This document shows, one piece after another, positions 6,660 to 14,145 of a stretch of DNA of 16,297 nt. Each line of letters starts with the position of its first letter. Within the stretch, counting starts at the first letter, position 1. A program made the translations under genes and the position numbers. A model generated the notes under the pieces. That model ran no database searches, was not told where the DNA came from, and saw only the letters and a program-made list of their open reading frames with translations. This DNA comes from Candidatus Hodarchaeota archaeon (GTDB lineage: Archaea > Asgardarchaeota > Heimdallarchaeia > Hodarchaeales > Hodarchaeaceae), in assembly GCA_030589605.1 (NCBI GenBank), contig JAUUVJ010000024.1, forward strand, positions 1 through 16,297, given 5' to 3'.

Positions 6660-8489
6660 ATGGGTCAGCAACTTGCGGTTGTAATAAGTTATACTCCTGG
6701 TGAGGTTGGAAAAAAGTACCGGTCAGCAACCAAAGAGGATCTTCAGATCTACAATGAAGCGAAAAACTATCTCAAGAAGAAAATCAACGACTGGCAATGG
6801 CTTGACGATCCTTTACCTCATGAACCTACTCCTCCTATAGGAACTTATGGAGTCGATTTTCAAAGATATACAAAACACCAAGAATGGCGAGATCTATTTA
6901 ATGATAGACAGAAATTGGTCTTAGTCACCTTTCTAGATAAAATAAAGAGTAGTTATTCAAGTATTGAAAAATACTGTATCGATATCGGAGTAGATCCAGA
7001 TATATCGGAGGATCTTGCTAAAGTTATTATTTCGTATATTAGTTTAGCTTTTTGTCGATTAGCAGGTTCTCTCTCAATTAGTACCACATGGTCTAGTACT
7101 TCAGAATCAATCCGAGATATATTTATGCGACCAGCATTAGGTATGGTTTGGGATTATGTCGAAAGTAATCCCTTTTCTGGTATCACTGGTTCTTTTAAAA
7201 ATCAACTCAAACCAATATTAAATTATTTGAATTCAAAACATTCCATAGATAATAAGCATATAACTAGTTTAAATGTATCTGCAACTGATATTCCTTATCC
7301 AGATAATTCGTTTGATGCAGTATTTACCGATCCCCCTTATTATGATAATGTTCCATACGCAGCTTTATCTGATTTTTATTATGTTTGGCTCAAAAGAGCT
7401 TTAGGAGATATATTCCCAGAATTGTTCGCTACACCACTGACTCCTAAATCAGAAGAAGCTGTTGCAGATAAAATTAGACAAGACGACCCCAAGCAATTTT
7501 TTGAGGATCAATTATCAAAAGCATTCACAGAATTTTATCGTATTCTAAAACCTGATGGAATTGCTGTTATCGTATATGCCTATAAGACAACAGATGGATG
7601 GGAGACAATGGTTAATGCGTTAATGTGTGCTGGACTTGTTGTTACTGCTTCCTGGCCAATTCGTACTGAAATGAAATCAAGATTCCGTGCCACAGCTTCT
7701 GCAGCCCTAGCTTCCTCAATCTATATGGTTTGTCGTAAGATCAAAAGAGAAAAAGTAGGATATTTCAATGAAATTCAACCTCAAGTCGCAGATAGAATTA
7801 GAAAAAGGTTAAATGAATTTTGGAATCAAGACATCAAAGGGGGTGATTTCTTTATTTCAGCAATTGGACCTGCTATGGAGGTTTTTAGTAGATATGAGAG
7901 AGTTGAAAATTATGCAGGAAATCAAGTAACAACCACAGAATTTTTTGAATTTATTAGACAAATTTCTACTGAATTCATTGTGAACAGATTACTCAAAGAA
8001 AAAATTGCGGAGAATATTGATAAAGAGTCACAATTCTATCTAACTTTCAGATGGACGTACTTAAACAATCATATTCCTTATGATGATGCAAGAAAACTCG
8101 CAACAGCTTGTGGAGTGGAAATTGAGAAACTTTGGACTAGCACTGGATTCGCAAGGAAAAGTGGAGCGAAAATATCTTTGATCGGACCTGATAAAAGGCC
8201 AAAAATTACTAAATTCGACTCATTAGTCAATGTTATGCACCAAGTGTTAAAAAACTGGAGCAAAGGGAAACATAATAAGGTTGAAGAGTTATTAGAATCG
8301 AGTGGTCAGAAGAACAACACTTCTTTTTGGCAATATTGTCAAGCTGTTAGCGAAAGCTTATTGACTGGGTCTTTGGAAAAAAAATATATTGAAGGATTTT
8401 TACTAGGAAAGAATCGGTATCAAAGCTCAGTCCTAGAAAAAGATAGATCCAGTGATGATGAAAAAGGTCTTGATCAATATCTAGAATAG
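6660..8489 (+). CDS. DUF1156-type DNA methylase, N-terminally truncated
   Basis: The 609-residue frame matches the C-terminal two thirds of the large DUF1156 / COG1743 adenine-specific methylase family. Motif IV is DPPYYDNV (DPPY at 224-227), followed by LSDFYYVWLKR, characteristic of this family. RIKLK-like and helical C-terminal segments follow, ending with the usual YIEGFLLGK. The N-terminal SAM-binding motif I (DPFxGGG in relatives) and the family's conserved N-terminus are missing. The homologous frame starts before the ATG, at about 6621 (LAKEGKMGQQL), in a different frame from the nucleotidyltransferase piece. So the gene was fused by deletion, and the ATG at 6660 is incidental. The protein should be unable to bind SAM normally. 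In bacteria and archaea such methylases sit in multi-gene DNA-modification defence loci; no helicase or ATPase partner remains here. Confidence 0.85.
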   Translation: MGQQLAVVISYTPGEVGKKYRSATKEDLQIYNEAKNYLKKKINDWQWLDDPLPHEPTPPIGTYGVDFQRYTKHQEWRDLFNDRQKLVLVTFLDKIKSSYSSIEKYCIDIGVDPDISEDLAKVIISYISLAFCRLAGSLSISTTWSSTSESIRDIFMRPALGMVWDYVESNPFSGITGSFKNQLKPILNYLNSKHSIDNKHITSLNVSATDIPYPDNSFDAVFTDPPYYDNVPYAALSDFYYVWLKRALGDIFPELFATPLTPKSEEAVADKIRQDDPKQFFEDQLSKAFTEFYRILKPDGIAVIVYAYKTTDGWETMVNALMCAGLVVTASWPIRTEMKSRFRATASAALASSIYMVCRKIKREKVGYFNEIQPQVADRIRKRLNEFWNQDIKGGDFFISAIGPAMEVFSRYERVENYAGNQVTTTEFFEFIRQISTEFIVNRLLKEKIAENIDKESQFYLTFRWTYLNNHIPYDDARKLATACGVEIEKLWTSTGFARKSGAKISLIGPDKRPKITKFDSLVNVMHQVLKNWSKGKHNKVEELLESSGQKNNTSFWQYCQAVSESLLTGSLEKKYIEGFLLGKNRYQSSVLEKDRSSDDEKGLDQYLE

Positions 8490-8547
8490 ATTTTGTTTAG
8501 AATTGATAGAAAACAGAGTGGAAATCATACGGTTAGATTACCTATAG

Positions 8548-8736
8548 GAGAAATCGGTTGGGAAAGAAAATTTGAAATGCTATACATTAGAAGAACTGAA
8601 AACTCGTTTGAGTGAAATTAAAGAAACGGGATTCATTCAATCAAAAAGAGAGGGAAATACAGGCATTGGTTATACTCTTGAAGAATTACTTGAAGTTAAG
8701 AAAAATAATCTCGCAACCATGATAATCATAAATTGA
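8548..8736 (+). pseudogene. MvaI/BcnI-type restriction endonuclease, N-terminal relic
   Basis: The open frame between TAG 8545 and TGA 8734 encodes a segment with LEELKTRLSEIKETGF, then KREGNTGIGYTLEELL, then NNLA. GNTGIG followed by T-x-E-x-LL and N-L-x is the hallmark N-terminal motif of MvaI/BcnI-like monomeric restriction enzymes. The catalytic D and ExK residues would follow next, but homology stops at about 8714. No ATG is present; TTG 8572 is the only candidate start. It sits after the methylase fragment, consistent with a former restriction-modification cluster, and is certainly inactive. Confidence 0.65.
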
Positions 8737-8913
8737 AATTGCACCAGATCCAAGATCTAAAGACGGTGTATATTCACTAGGAGGAGGTGTTACCTTAAGA
8801 TAATCTAAATGAGAGAATATTTCAATAAGTTCTTTTTGATGCAATTTAATGTTGTCAAACCAGCCATCTAAAACTAATATGACTATAGAGAATTTATAAT
8901 TTGATTCTAATGC
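8686..8913 (-). pseudogene. C-terminal fragment of an unidentified gene
   Basis: Between stops, the minus strand encodes 75 residues that look like a real protein end: a hydrophobic strand (KFSIVILVLDGWFDN), an amphipathic helix, VTPPPSEYTPSLDLGSGAISI and YDYHGCEIIFL before TAA. There is no start codon near the upstream end. Its 3' end overlaps the MvaI-type relic on the other strand, so the two pieces were probably joined by recombination near 8700-8715. I do not recognise the family. Confidence 0.5.
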
Positions 8914-8952
8914 CTAAATAATAAATATAGTTAGTTCTGTTTCTCTGGAGGT

Positions 8953-9045
8953 ATGAGACTATTAGATATTTCTAAGGCACTTGGACATTCAAATATCCGC
9001 ACCACTCAAATATATCTAAGGATTGAAGAACAGGAAGCTCTCTGA
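8953..9045 (+). mobile_element. Tyrosine recombinase (phage-type integrase), C-terminal relic
   Basis: The 30-residue frame MRLLDISKALGHSNIRTT, then QIYLRI, reproduces the last conserved block of XerC/D-type integrases: the LGHxxixTT box with its catalytic His and the nucleophilic Tyr in TQIY. The upstream Arg boxes and core-binding domain are absent. It marks former integration activity at this island. I saw no tRNA gene or attachment repeat beside it. Confidence 0.75.
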
Positions 9046-9116
9046 AGTTTTGAATCTCAAGCTGAAAAGATACTTTCGATATTAAACAGATTTAACACCT
9101 TTACCAGTCGAAGAAC

Positions 9117-9734
9117 TTATTCTAATATTTCCAGTTTTTCCAATATTTCTTCCAGCTCATCCATTGATGTTGCTACAAAGGAATTGTCTGGTAATTCTTC
9201 TGGAACCACCCCACCTTTCAGAGTCACAACTACTAATGGATACTCTTGATAACAATTCGTGTCTAATAGCTCTCTCCTCTTGGTCACATATCTCACTATC
9301 TTCTCCTTTTTCCACTTTTCCTTAATAAGTTTACTTCGTTTAAGTATCTGGCTCTCTTTTGGTGCTTTACTTACTAGATACCAGTTATGGTATTCAATGA
9401 ATACAAGTTGGGAGAGAAAATAATCAATTGGTCTTGATTTGGTCTTGACTTTGTAATACCAGTTATCTGGTTGATTTTCAATGATCTTACTCAACTGATA
9501 ACAGAATGCTGCTTCTTCCTTGGAAGTGTGTTTTTTCTGGCACGGTGGATCAGAGCGACAGGCTGTCGGTATAGGCCCCTTCCCCAAAGGGTCTAAGGGG
9601 TCATTTACTCGTTCTTTTGCTCTTTTGCTTGTTTTTTTTAACTTCTTTTTATCATACACCCTTGCTCCCCCCTTCACATTTGGATCTATTACAATTTTTA
9701 CTTTATCTAATGTTCCAGGTCTTTTTTTTGGCAT
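9117..9734 (-). CDS. Hypothetical protein with a Cys/His cluster, possibly nuclease-like
   Basis: The product is 205 residues from ATG 9732-9734, with AAGGAA a few bases upstream on the minus strand. The N-terminal 45 residues are very basic. Cys59, Cys65, His69 and Cys78 (C-X5-C-X3-H-X8-C) could bind one zinc. Then RPIDYF (101-106) and VFIEYHNW (111-118), followed by a basic helix and RRELLDTN / YPLVVV, recall the D...E-x-K layout of PD-(D/E)XK-type nucleases, but with His where Lys is expected. The C-terminus is acidic and helical. The nuclease idea is inference; the family is not recognised. It is the only uninterrupted gene between the methylase fragment and 10600. Confidence 0.7.
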   Translation of the reverse strand: MPKKRPGTLDKVKIVIDPNVKGGARVYDKKKLKKTSKRAKERVNDPLDPLGKGPIPTACRSDPPCQKKHTSKEEAAFCYQLSKIIENQPDNWYYKVKTKSRPIDYFLSQLVFIEYHNWYLVSKAPKESQILKRSKLIKEKWKKEKIVRYVTKRRELLDTNCYQEYPLVVVTLKGGVVPEELPDNSFVATSMDELEEILEKLEILE

Positions 9735-9781
9735 GAAATTCCTTCTTTTCTTCGTGGATCTAATATTGGATATTAATTATA

Positions 9782-10192
9782 TTATGTAGATGATTTTTCA
9801 GTCAGTTCAAACTGTTTAATTTCATATAACAGAAGGGATTTCATTGCATCGTTCTTGTGTCCATTAAAATTTTTTCTAAAACCAAATTCTTCTTGCAAAA
9901 GACGAATAGCTCCAATGAGTCCACCAGTTGCTTTTCCACGAGTCAAATTTTTCCTATTAACGACTTCTTCGGTCAAATCATTAATAATTACCTGAAATTC
10001 TTTTAATTTAGGTATTCTTGATTTAAACTTATTATACCAATCTTCCTGTTTTTTTTCTTTGTTATCTTCTCTTGGTCTAAATCATTTCAACACCTATGTG
10101 AAATTTTTTAATGTATCCTTAGAGAATTTTTCTCGGATTAATGGAACTAGTTCATTTTTTTCAGCGATACTTTCTGCTTCAATAATATTCAT
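9782..10192 (-). pseudogene. Hypothetical gene broken by in-frame TAG and TGA
   Basis: From ATG 10190-10192 the minus strand reads MNIIEAESIAEKNELVP to KNFT, then TAG, VLK, TGA (10082-10084), and stays open in the same frame through FRPREDNKEKKQ, a charged helix, GGLIGAIRLLQEEFGF and the end at TAA 9782. The first 64-residue open piece after TTG 9976 is only the 3' half. Two different stop codons four codons apart argue against a single recoding event and for decay. The product would be a soluble, charged, helical protein of about 135 residues. Function unknown. Confidence 0.5.
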
Positions 10193-10630
10193 CAAAAATT
10201 ACCTACTAATCATATTTTTCTCTATTTTTTAACAACAGCAGTTAATTCCTTCAAAGGAAAATTGAACAAAATTAAGTGTGACCGATCTCCTATATAATCC
10301 TTCCCTTCATATTGTTAGGATTCATTATCATTTTGATTTCTGGAAATCAGTTCATTTTAAGAATTTCGAAGAGTTCCTTCTGTTGATAGATTACTGGCTG
10401 TGATTAAGACATTATTTTGAATAAAATCCTATAATTATTATCTTGAATGTCAGGAAAACGAAAAATCTGACCATTTTGTGCCTTCTCTAATCTAAACTAA
10501 TTGTAATGATATTAAGTTGATTTTTCTGAAGTTATTCAAAATTTGTTCTTCACCAAATAAGTTTAAATTTCTAACTCTTTTTATTATGTAGACCTTCATA
10601 TAGGAGAAGGAGTACCGAAAAGAGGATGGA
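10193..10630. other. Long AT-rich intergenic region
   Basis: I find no credible coding frame on either strand. It should hold promoters for the minus-strand gene ending at 9782 and the plus-strand surface-protein gene. TTATATAGGA read on the minus strand (around 10295) could be a TATA element for the former. Two palindromes lie here: TTCCTT-CA-AAGGAA in the 10240s-10250s and the stronger one at 10334-10349. Confidence 0.4.
10334..10349. promoter_or_regulatory. Perfect 16-bp palindrome, candidate operator
   Basis: TGATTTC-TG-GAAATCA has two 7-base arms around TG. It lies between divergent genes (9782-10192 minus and 10634-13150 plus), a typical place for a dimeric regulator's site. No bound protein can be inferred. 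Confidence 0.35.
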
Positions 10631-10633
10631 TTG

Positions 10634-11713
10634 ATGGTGAATAAAGTTAAAAAGAATTGTTTTTTGATTCTATCGATTATAATTATGTTTTTTCTGATTT
10701 ACTCCCCGATACCAATAGCTAAAACCGAAACAACAACCTTATTAAAAACACAGACAAAAACTGATAATATACCAATTAAGTTCTCTCATAGTGAGAACTT
10801 TAATATTGAAATAGCAGAAAATACCTTCCAAACGGATGAATTTAATGGATCAGAGTTTCTCGACGCCTTAAACGATTTTAATCAAACAGGAATCAATGTA
10901 TATACTGGTTCCGATGTCATCCCAGGATCATCTGGGGCAATTCCTGGTACAGGTAGTCTTTCATACCTTACAATCAATTTAACCGAGGCTTATATTTATG
11001 CTGATCATGATATAGGTAATGGTGAAATTTATTTTAAGATTTGGATGAATGGGAACTATACTCGTTATCCAACTACAGGAGAAATATCTGCTAGTGATGG
11101 AGATACGCTATACTTAGATCTTGTTGGATTTGAAGGATGGACTTGGAATAATACTGTATTGATTGAAGTTTGGGAATCAGATTTTCCTGACCAAGATGAT
11201 TTTCTAGGACAGGCGTTATATTCAACAGGAAATCTAAAAAATGAGACTGTAGAACTAAGAACGAAAATTGGTGGTATCGATGGTGACGCTAATGTCACAG
11301 TTCAATTCAATGTGACTAATACCAAAATCTTTTTTACTGCAGATGAACTTCTATGGGGATATCAACCGTATCTTTATATTGATGATGAAACGAGTGGTAC
11401 AGAAGAACCTGATGGTATCTATGGACGTGTTTGCATAGGTAATGACCCTGTTATGGCGAAGACCTTATGGGCTCTACAATACTTCTTTTATTGGGATACC
11501 GAAACCTATGGAACCTCACCCTTAGAGGTCCAGCTACACAAATATGATTATGAAGAATTTCTTCTATATTTGGATCCTACTGATATCATAAAGCCAGTAC
11601 GAATAGTTTATGACCAAGCACAAAACCCAATATATCCTAGTCATGAATTTACAGTTTTTGAACAATCTCCTTCAGTTACAGGAGATTTAACACAAGTTAT
11701 CAACTTTACTTAA
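10634..11713 (+). CDS. Large secreted surface protein, N-terminal part
   Basis: ATG 10634 is preferred over the TTG at 10631; GGAGAAGGAG and GAGGATGG lie just upstream. The protein starts with a basic tip and a long hydrophobic segment (about residues 8-28), a signal peptide. A Thr/Lys-rich stretch follows, then a beta-rich domain around residues 105-230. There GEIYFKIWMNGNY, a long LYLDLVGFEGW strand, VLIEVWESDFPDQDD and a closing VTVQFNVT strand have the look of a C2-like beta sandwich with acidic loops that could bind calcium. Many N-x-S/T sites suggest glycosylation outside the cell. The frame stops at TAA 11711-11713, but the same frame continues without another stop to 13150, so this is the first half of one gene. 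Confidence 0.7.
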   Translation: MVNKVKKNCFLILSIIIMFFLIYSPIPIAKTETTTLLKTQTKTDNIPIKFSHSENFNIEIAENTFQTDEFNGSEFLDALNDFNQTGINVYTGSDVIPGSSGAIPGTGSLSYLTINLTEAYIYADHDIGNGEIYFKIWMNGNYTRYPTTGEISASDGDTLYLDLVGFEGWTWNNTVLIEVWESDFPDQDDFLGQALYSTGNLKNETVELRTKIGGIDGDANVTVQFNVTNTKIFFTADELLWGYQPYLYIDDETSGTEEPDGIYGRVCIGNDPVMAKTLWALQYFFYWDTETYGTSPLEVQLHKYDYEEFLLYLDPTDIIKPVRIVYDQAQNPIYPSHEFTVFEQSPSVTGDLTQVINFT

Positions 11714-12073
11714 GAGTTAAAACCATTTTTAGGTTCCAATTTATCTATAGATTATCGTGTTGAAGATATTAATTCGATAGAAACAGATTATATTTCTGCT
11801 CAATTTGGAGGTCAAACACTGAAACTGACCATTGATACTTTTTATCATGCATTTGACTCTGGAGAAGGATCTAATGAAACTGCTTTTAATTATGAAGTTC
11901 AAAAATTCAATAACACCATCATTAAGGATTGGTATAGTCATTTAAATGAGTCACTACATGGAAGTATTCATAATATCCCTATTATTTCCTATACAACTCC
12001 TGAAATATCACCATTTACATTTGATGTTTCTGATCCATTCCAACGACCATATATCATCAATGCTTGGGGTAAT

Positions 12074-13150
12074 GTGATGGATGACCTGAAAATGTTTACC
12101 AAAGCACAGTCTCAAGATATTACCATGTCTGCAGATATGAATGTAACTATTACTGTAGCAATAGAAGCTCTGTTAACAGTTGAATATCCTGAATCTGTTT
12201 CACCAGGGGAATCATATAAATTAAATTATTCTTTGGAAATGTTTGATGAAACTGTGACATTAACCACTGATTATGATCTTGATCTTAATATATCAGCAAA
12301 CTTTTGGTTCCTTGGAGGATCATTTATCCTCATTCAAAATGGCTCATTTAGAATCGATATTCCATTAGCAAATATTGATGGACTATTAGACCGAGTAGGT
12401 GTATCACCACAATCATTAACAGATAGAATTGTTGATAAAGTTAATCAAGTTCTAACAAGTTATTATTTGGAGGTAGAGTATCTTACGATATCCCCTCAGT
12501 TATTGGGGACAGTCGTTAACGCCTCTGTTAGATTGCACTTCTGGGATATAGCTAAAGATTTTGTACCAATAATAGTTAGCTCACTTGCACCACAGATTTA
12601 TCCTGCAGTTAATACCGCCTTTAAAGTTCTTGATCTGATAATTTCACACATTGATTTACAGGCAAAATTTTTGATCCAAACGATAATAACAGGTGATGTA
12701 GCGCTAGCTGATAGCTCCTTAGGTCAATTAAGTCAAAGTACAATTGAATTCAATGAATCAGAAACAGTAGTTCCCTTATCATTAACTGTAGCAAGTGCAC
12801 CAACAAATCCAAATTTACAGGTTACTTTGACTAATATTGCCAATGGTTTGAATTTTTTCATTGACTGGTACTTTGATGCTGGATTAGAACAACCATTTAG
12901 TTATTTCATTGATGATTTCCGTATCTTTATTGGCCGATACCCCTCACTTGAAATGGATTTACCAAGTGGATTAATCGAAGCTAATGTCAGCTCAATTACA
13001 ATTGGTATGACTATAGAAGGAGTAACTACTCAACCAACTTCAACAACAGCAAGTACAACTTCCCAAGCCAATGATGGATATATGATAATGGATTTCATGG
13101 TTATCTTTGCTATTTTCTTTTTATATCGAAGGAGGAAGAAAAAAGAATAA
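12074..13150 (+). CDS. Large secreted surface protein, C-terminal part
   Basis: The open frame can be counted from GTG 12074, but coding begins 120 codons earlier, at 11714, directly after the TAA that ends the N-terminal part and in the same frame. The GTG has no ribosome site and lies mid-domain. The segment is beta-rich, with several hydrophobic helices around residues 120-200 of this piece, then a Thr/Ser-rich stalk (TTQPTSTTASTTSQ), a transmembrane helix (IMDFMVIFAIFFLY) and the basic tail RRRKKKE. This is the anchor of an archaeal cell-surface protein. Without the upstream signal peptide it would not be exported properly. No enzymatic motif is visible. Confidence 0.7.
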   Translation: MMDDLKMFTKAQSQDITMSADMNVTITVAIEALLTVEYPESVSPGESYKLNYSLEMFDETVTLTTDYDLDLNISANFWFLGGSFILIQNGSFRIDIPLANIDGLLDRVGVSPQSLTDRIVDKVNQVLTSYYLEVEYLTISPQLLGTVVNASVRLHFWDIAKDFVPIIVSSLAPQIYPAVNTAFKVLDLIISHIDLQAKFLIQTIITGDVALADSSLGQLSQSTIEFNESETVVPLSLTVASAPTNPNLQVTLTNIANGLNFFIDWYFDAGLEQPFSYFIDDFRIFIGRYPSLEMDLPSGLIEANVSSITIGMTIEGVTTQPTSTTASTTSQANDGYMIMDFMVIFAIFFLYRRRKKKE

Positions 13151-13180
13151 TAGAATATATCTTCAGTGATTCCATCATTT

Positions 13181-13217
13181 AAGGATTCATCAGCGATTCT
13201 ATTATTTTAGAATCCTT
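13181..13217 (+). repeat. Two mutually exclusive hairpins after the surface-protein gene
   Basis: AAGGATTC (13181-13188) is the exact complement of GAATCCTT (13210-13217), and GATTCTA (13195-13201) is the exact complement of TAGAATC (13208-13214). Both compete for the same 3' arm. It lies 30 bases past the stop and could be an mRNA end or a processing structure. No T-run follows, so a simple terminator is not clearly supported. Confidence 0.4.
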
Positions 13218-13447
13218 GAAAGATAATCAGTATTAACCAAATTTATGAAGAATGTATGGATTCATAAAAAATGTCTGAAAAAGACAAATTCTGGAACCAG
13301 TGAAACAGATGACCATTATTTATATCAAATCCTAAGACATGGAATTAATTTGACAATAATATCATTTTATAGGAATTGTTTATTAGAAAATCATCATATC
13401 ATGAATCTGAATGGAAATATAGAATTTAAGCTCTGGGGGTTGTGCAT

Positions 13448-13594
13448 TTGAAAGACGATAAAGAAATAGTGGGTGTAGTTAATCCGATCTCAGAAGATTC
13501 AACTCTAACCTTATATAATACCTTGAACCGTAATAATTTCGAAAACTTAGATGAGACAACATATAAAATAACTTTTCCAGAAAATTTCACATAA
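13448..13594 (+). CDS. Small hypothetical protein
   Basis: From TTG 13448 (GGGGG at 13435-13439, eight bases ahead) the frame gives 48 residues; GTG 13442 would add two. The composition (LKDDKEIVGVVNPISEDS, then DETTYKITFPENFT) is that of a soluble protein and fits the codon use of neighbouring AT-rich genes better than the overlapping frames on either strand. The preceding stretch 13218-13440 shows nothing convincing. Function unknown. Confidence 0.35.
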   Translation: MKDDKEIVGVVNPISEDSTLTLYNTLNRNNFENLDETTYKITFPENFT

Positions 13595-13604
13595 GACAGA
13601 AATG

Positions 13605-13612
13605 TATAAATT
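13605..13612 (+). promoter_or_regulatory. TATA box of the 13639-14067 gene
   Basis: TATAAATT preceded by AATG fits an archaeal TATA element about 30 bases before the start. Initiation would then fall near the ATG itself, giving a very short leader. That conflicts with use of the Shine-Dalgarno at 13623-13630, so an upstream promoter is also possible. Confidence 0.35.
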
Positions 13613-13638
13613 AACAAATTTTGAAGGGAGTAAGACTA

Positions 13639-14067
13639 ATGAAAGAAAACCTAGAAAAAGATGATAAACGAAGAAAAGTTGAAGATATATTAAATATGCT
13701 TAATATAAATAGTATTTCAAAGAAATACTGCAGAAAAAAGGATGTAAAAAAGACAACGGAATATATTTCCCAATATCTAGACATTCCTGATGAAGTCCTT
13801 CGAAAAATTGTCAAAGAAGAATCGGAGTTAGAAATGATCATGAAAAGGTTTCTTTATATTGTTATAGGTATTATTCTAGGATCAATAACTGTGTATTCTG
13901 ATTCAGATTTCCTTACATCTATAATCTATATTTTTATTTTGTCTTGGTTTTTATTTTTACCAGTTATCTTTATCTACATGATAATACGGCAGGATAGGAT
14001 AAACCGAATAATACTAGCTGAATGGGTAATATTTTATCGCAACAAACCTCCAATGATAACTGAATAG
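13639..14067 (+). CDS. Small membrane protein with two helices
   Basis: The start at ATG 13639 has GAAGGGAG (13623-13630) eight bases ahead, which makes it better than the in-frame TTG at 13621. The product is 142 residues. About 80 residues are cytosolic, basic and helical (KKDVKKTTEYISQYL, then DEVLRKIVKEE), followed by two hydrophobic helices (FLYIVIGIILGSITVY and SIIYIFILSWFLFLPVIFIYM) and a short polar end. Charge distribution places both termini inside. No recognised family. Its neighbours are also hypothetical, so context gives no role. Confidence 0.65.
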   Translation: MKENLEKDDKRRKVEDILNMLNINSISKKYCRKKDVKKTTEYISQYLDIPDEVLRKIVKEESELEMIMKRFLYIVIGIILGSITVYSDSDFLTSIIYIFILSWFLFLPVIFIYMIIRQDRINRIILAEWVIFYRNKPPMITE

Positions 14068-14145
14068 CTCTAAAAGGAAATATAGATCTAATCACATTAC
14101 CGAATAAAATAGTTGAAAAAATGTTTATTACGGGAGTGACTTAAT

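Larger units (their letters stand above)
10634..13150 (+). pseudogene. Full span of the surface-protein gene with one in-frame TAA
   Basis: Positions 10634, 11714 and 12074 are in one frame, and only TAA 11711-11713 interrupts 839 codons running from signal peptide to membrane anchor. A single base change from CAA, GAA or AAA explains it. The complementary topology signals at the two ends make the one-gene reading strong. Whether the stop is real, an error or read through is open. Confidence 0.7.

Noticed and set aside
10082..10095. In-frame TAG as a pyrrolysine codon in the broken minus-strand gene
   Set aside because: A TGA follows four codons later in the same frame, and TAG is the ordinary terminal stop of many genes here (for example 1537, 5899, 8489, 15482).
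13245..13451. Plus-strand 68-codon open frame
   Set aside because: No ribosome site and an untypical composition (scattered Cys, Trp, His and Asn). It overlaps the better-supported start region of the small gene at 13448.
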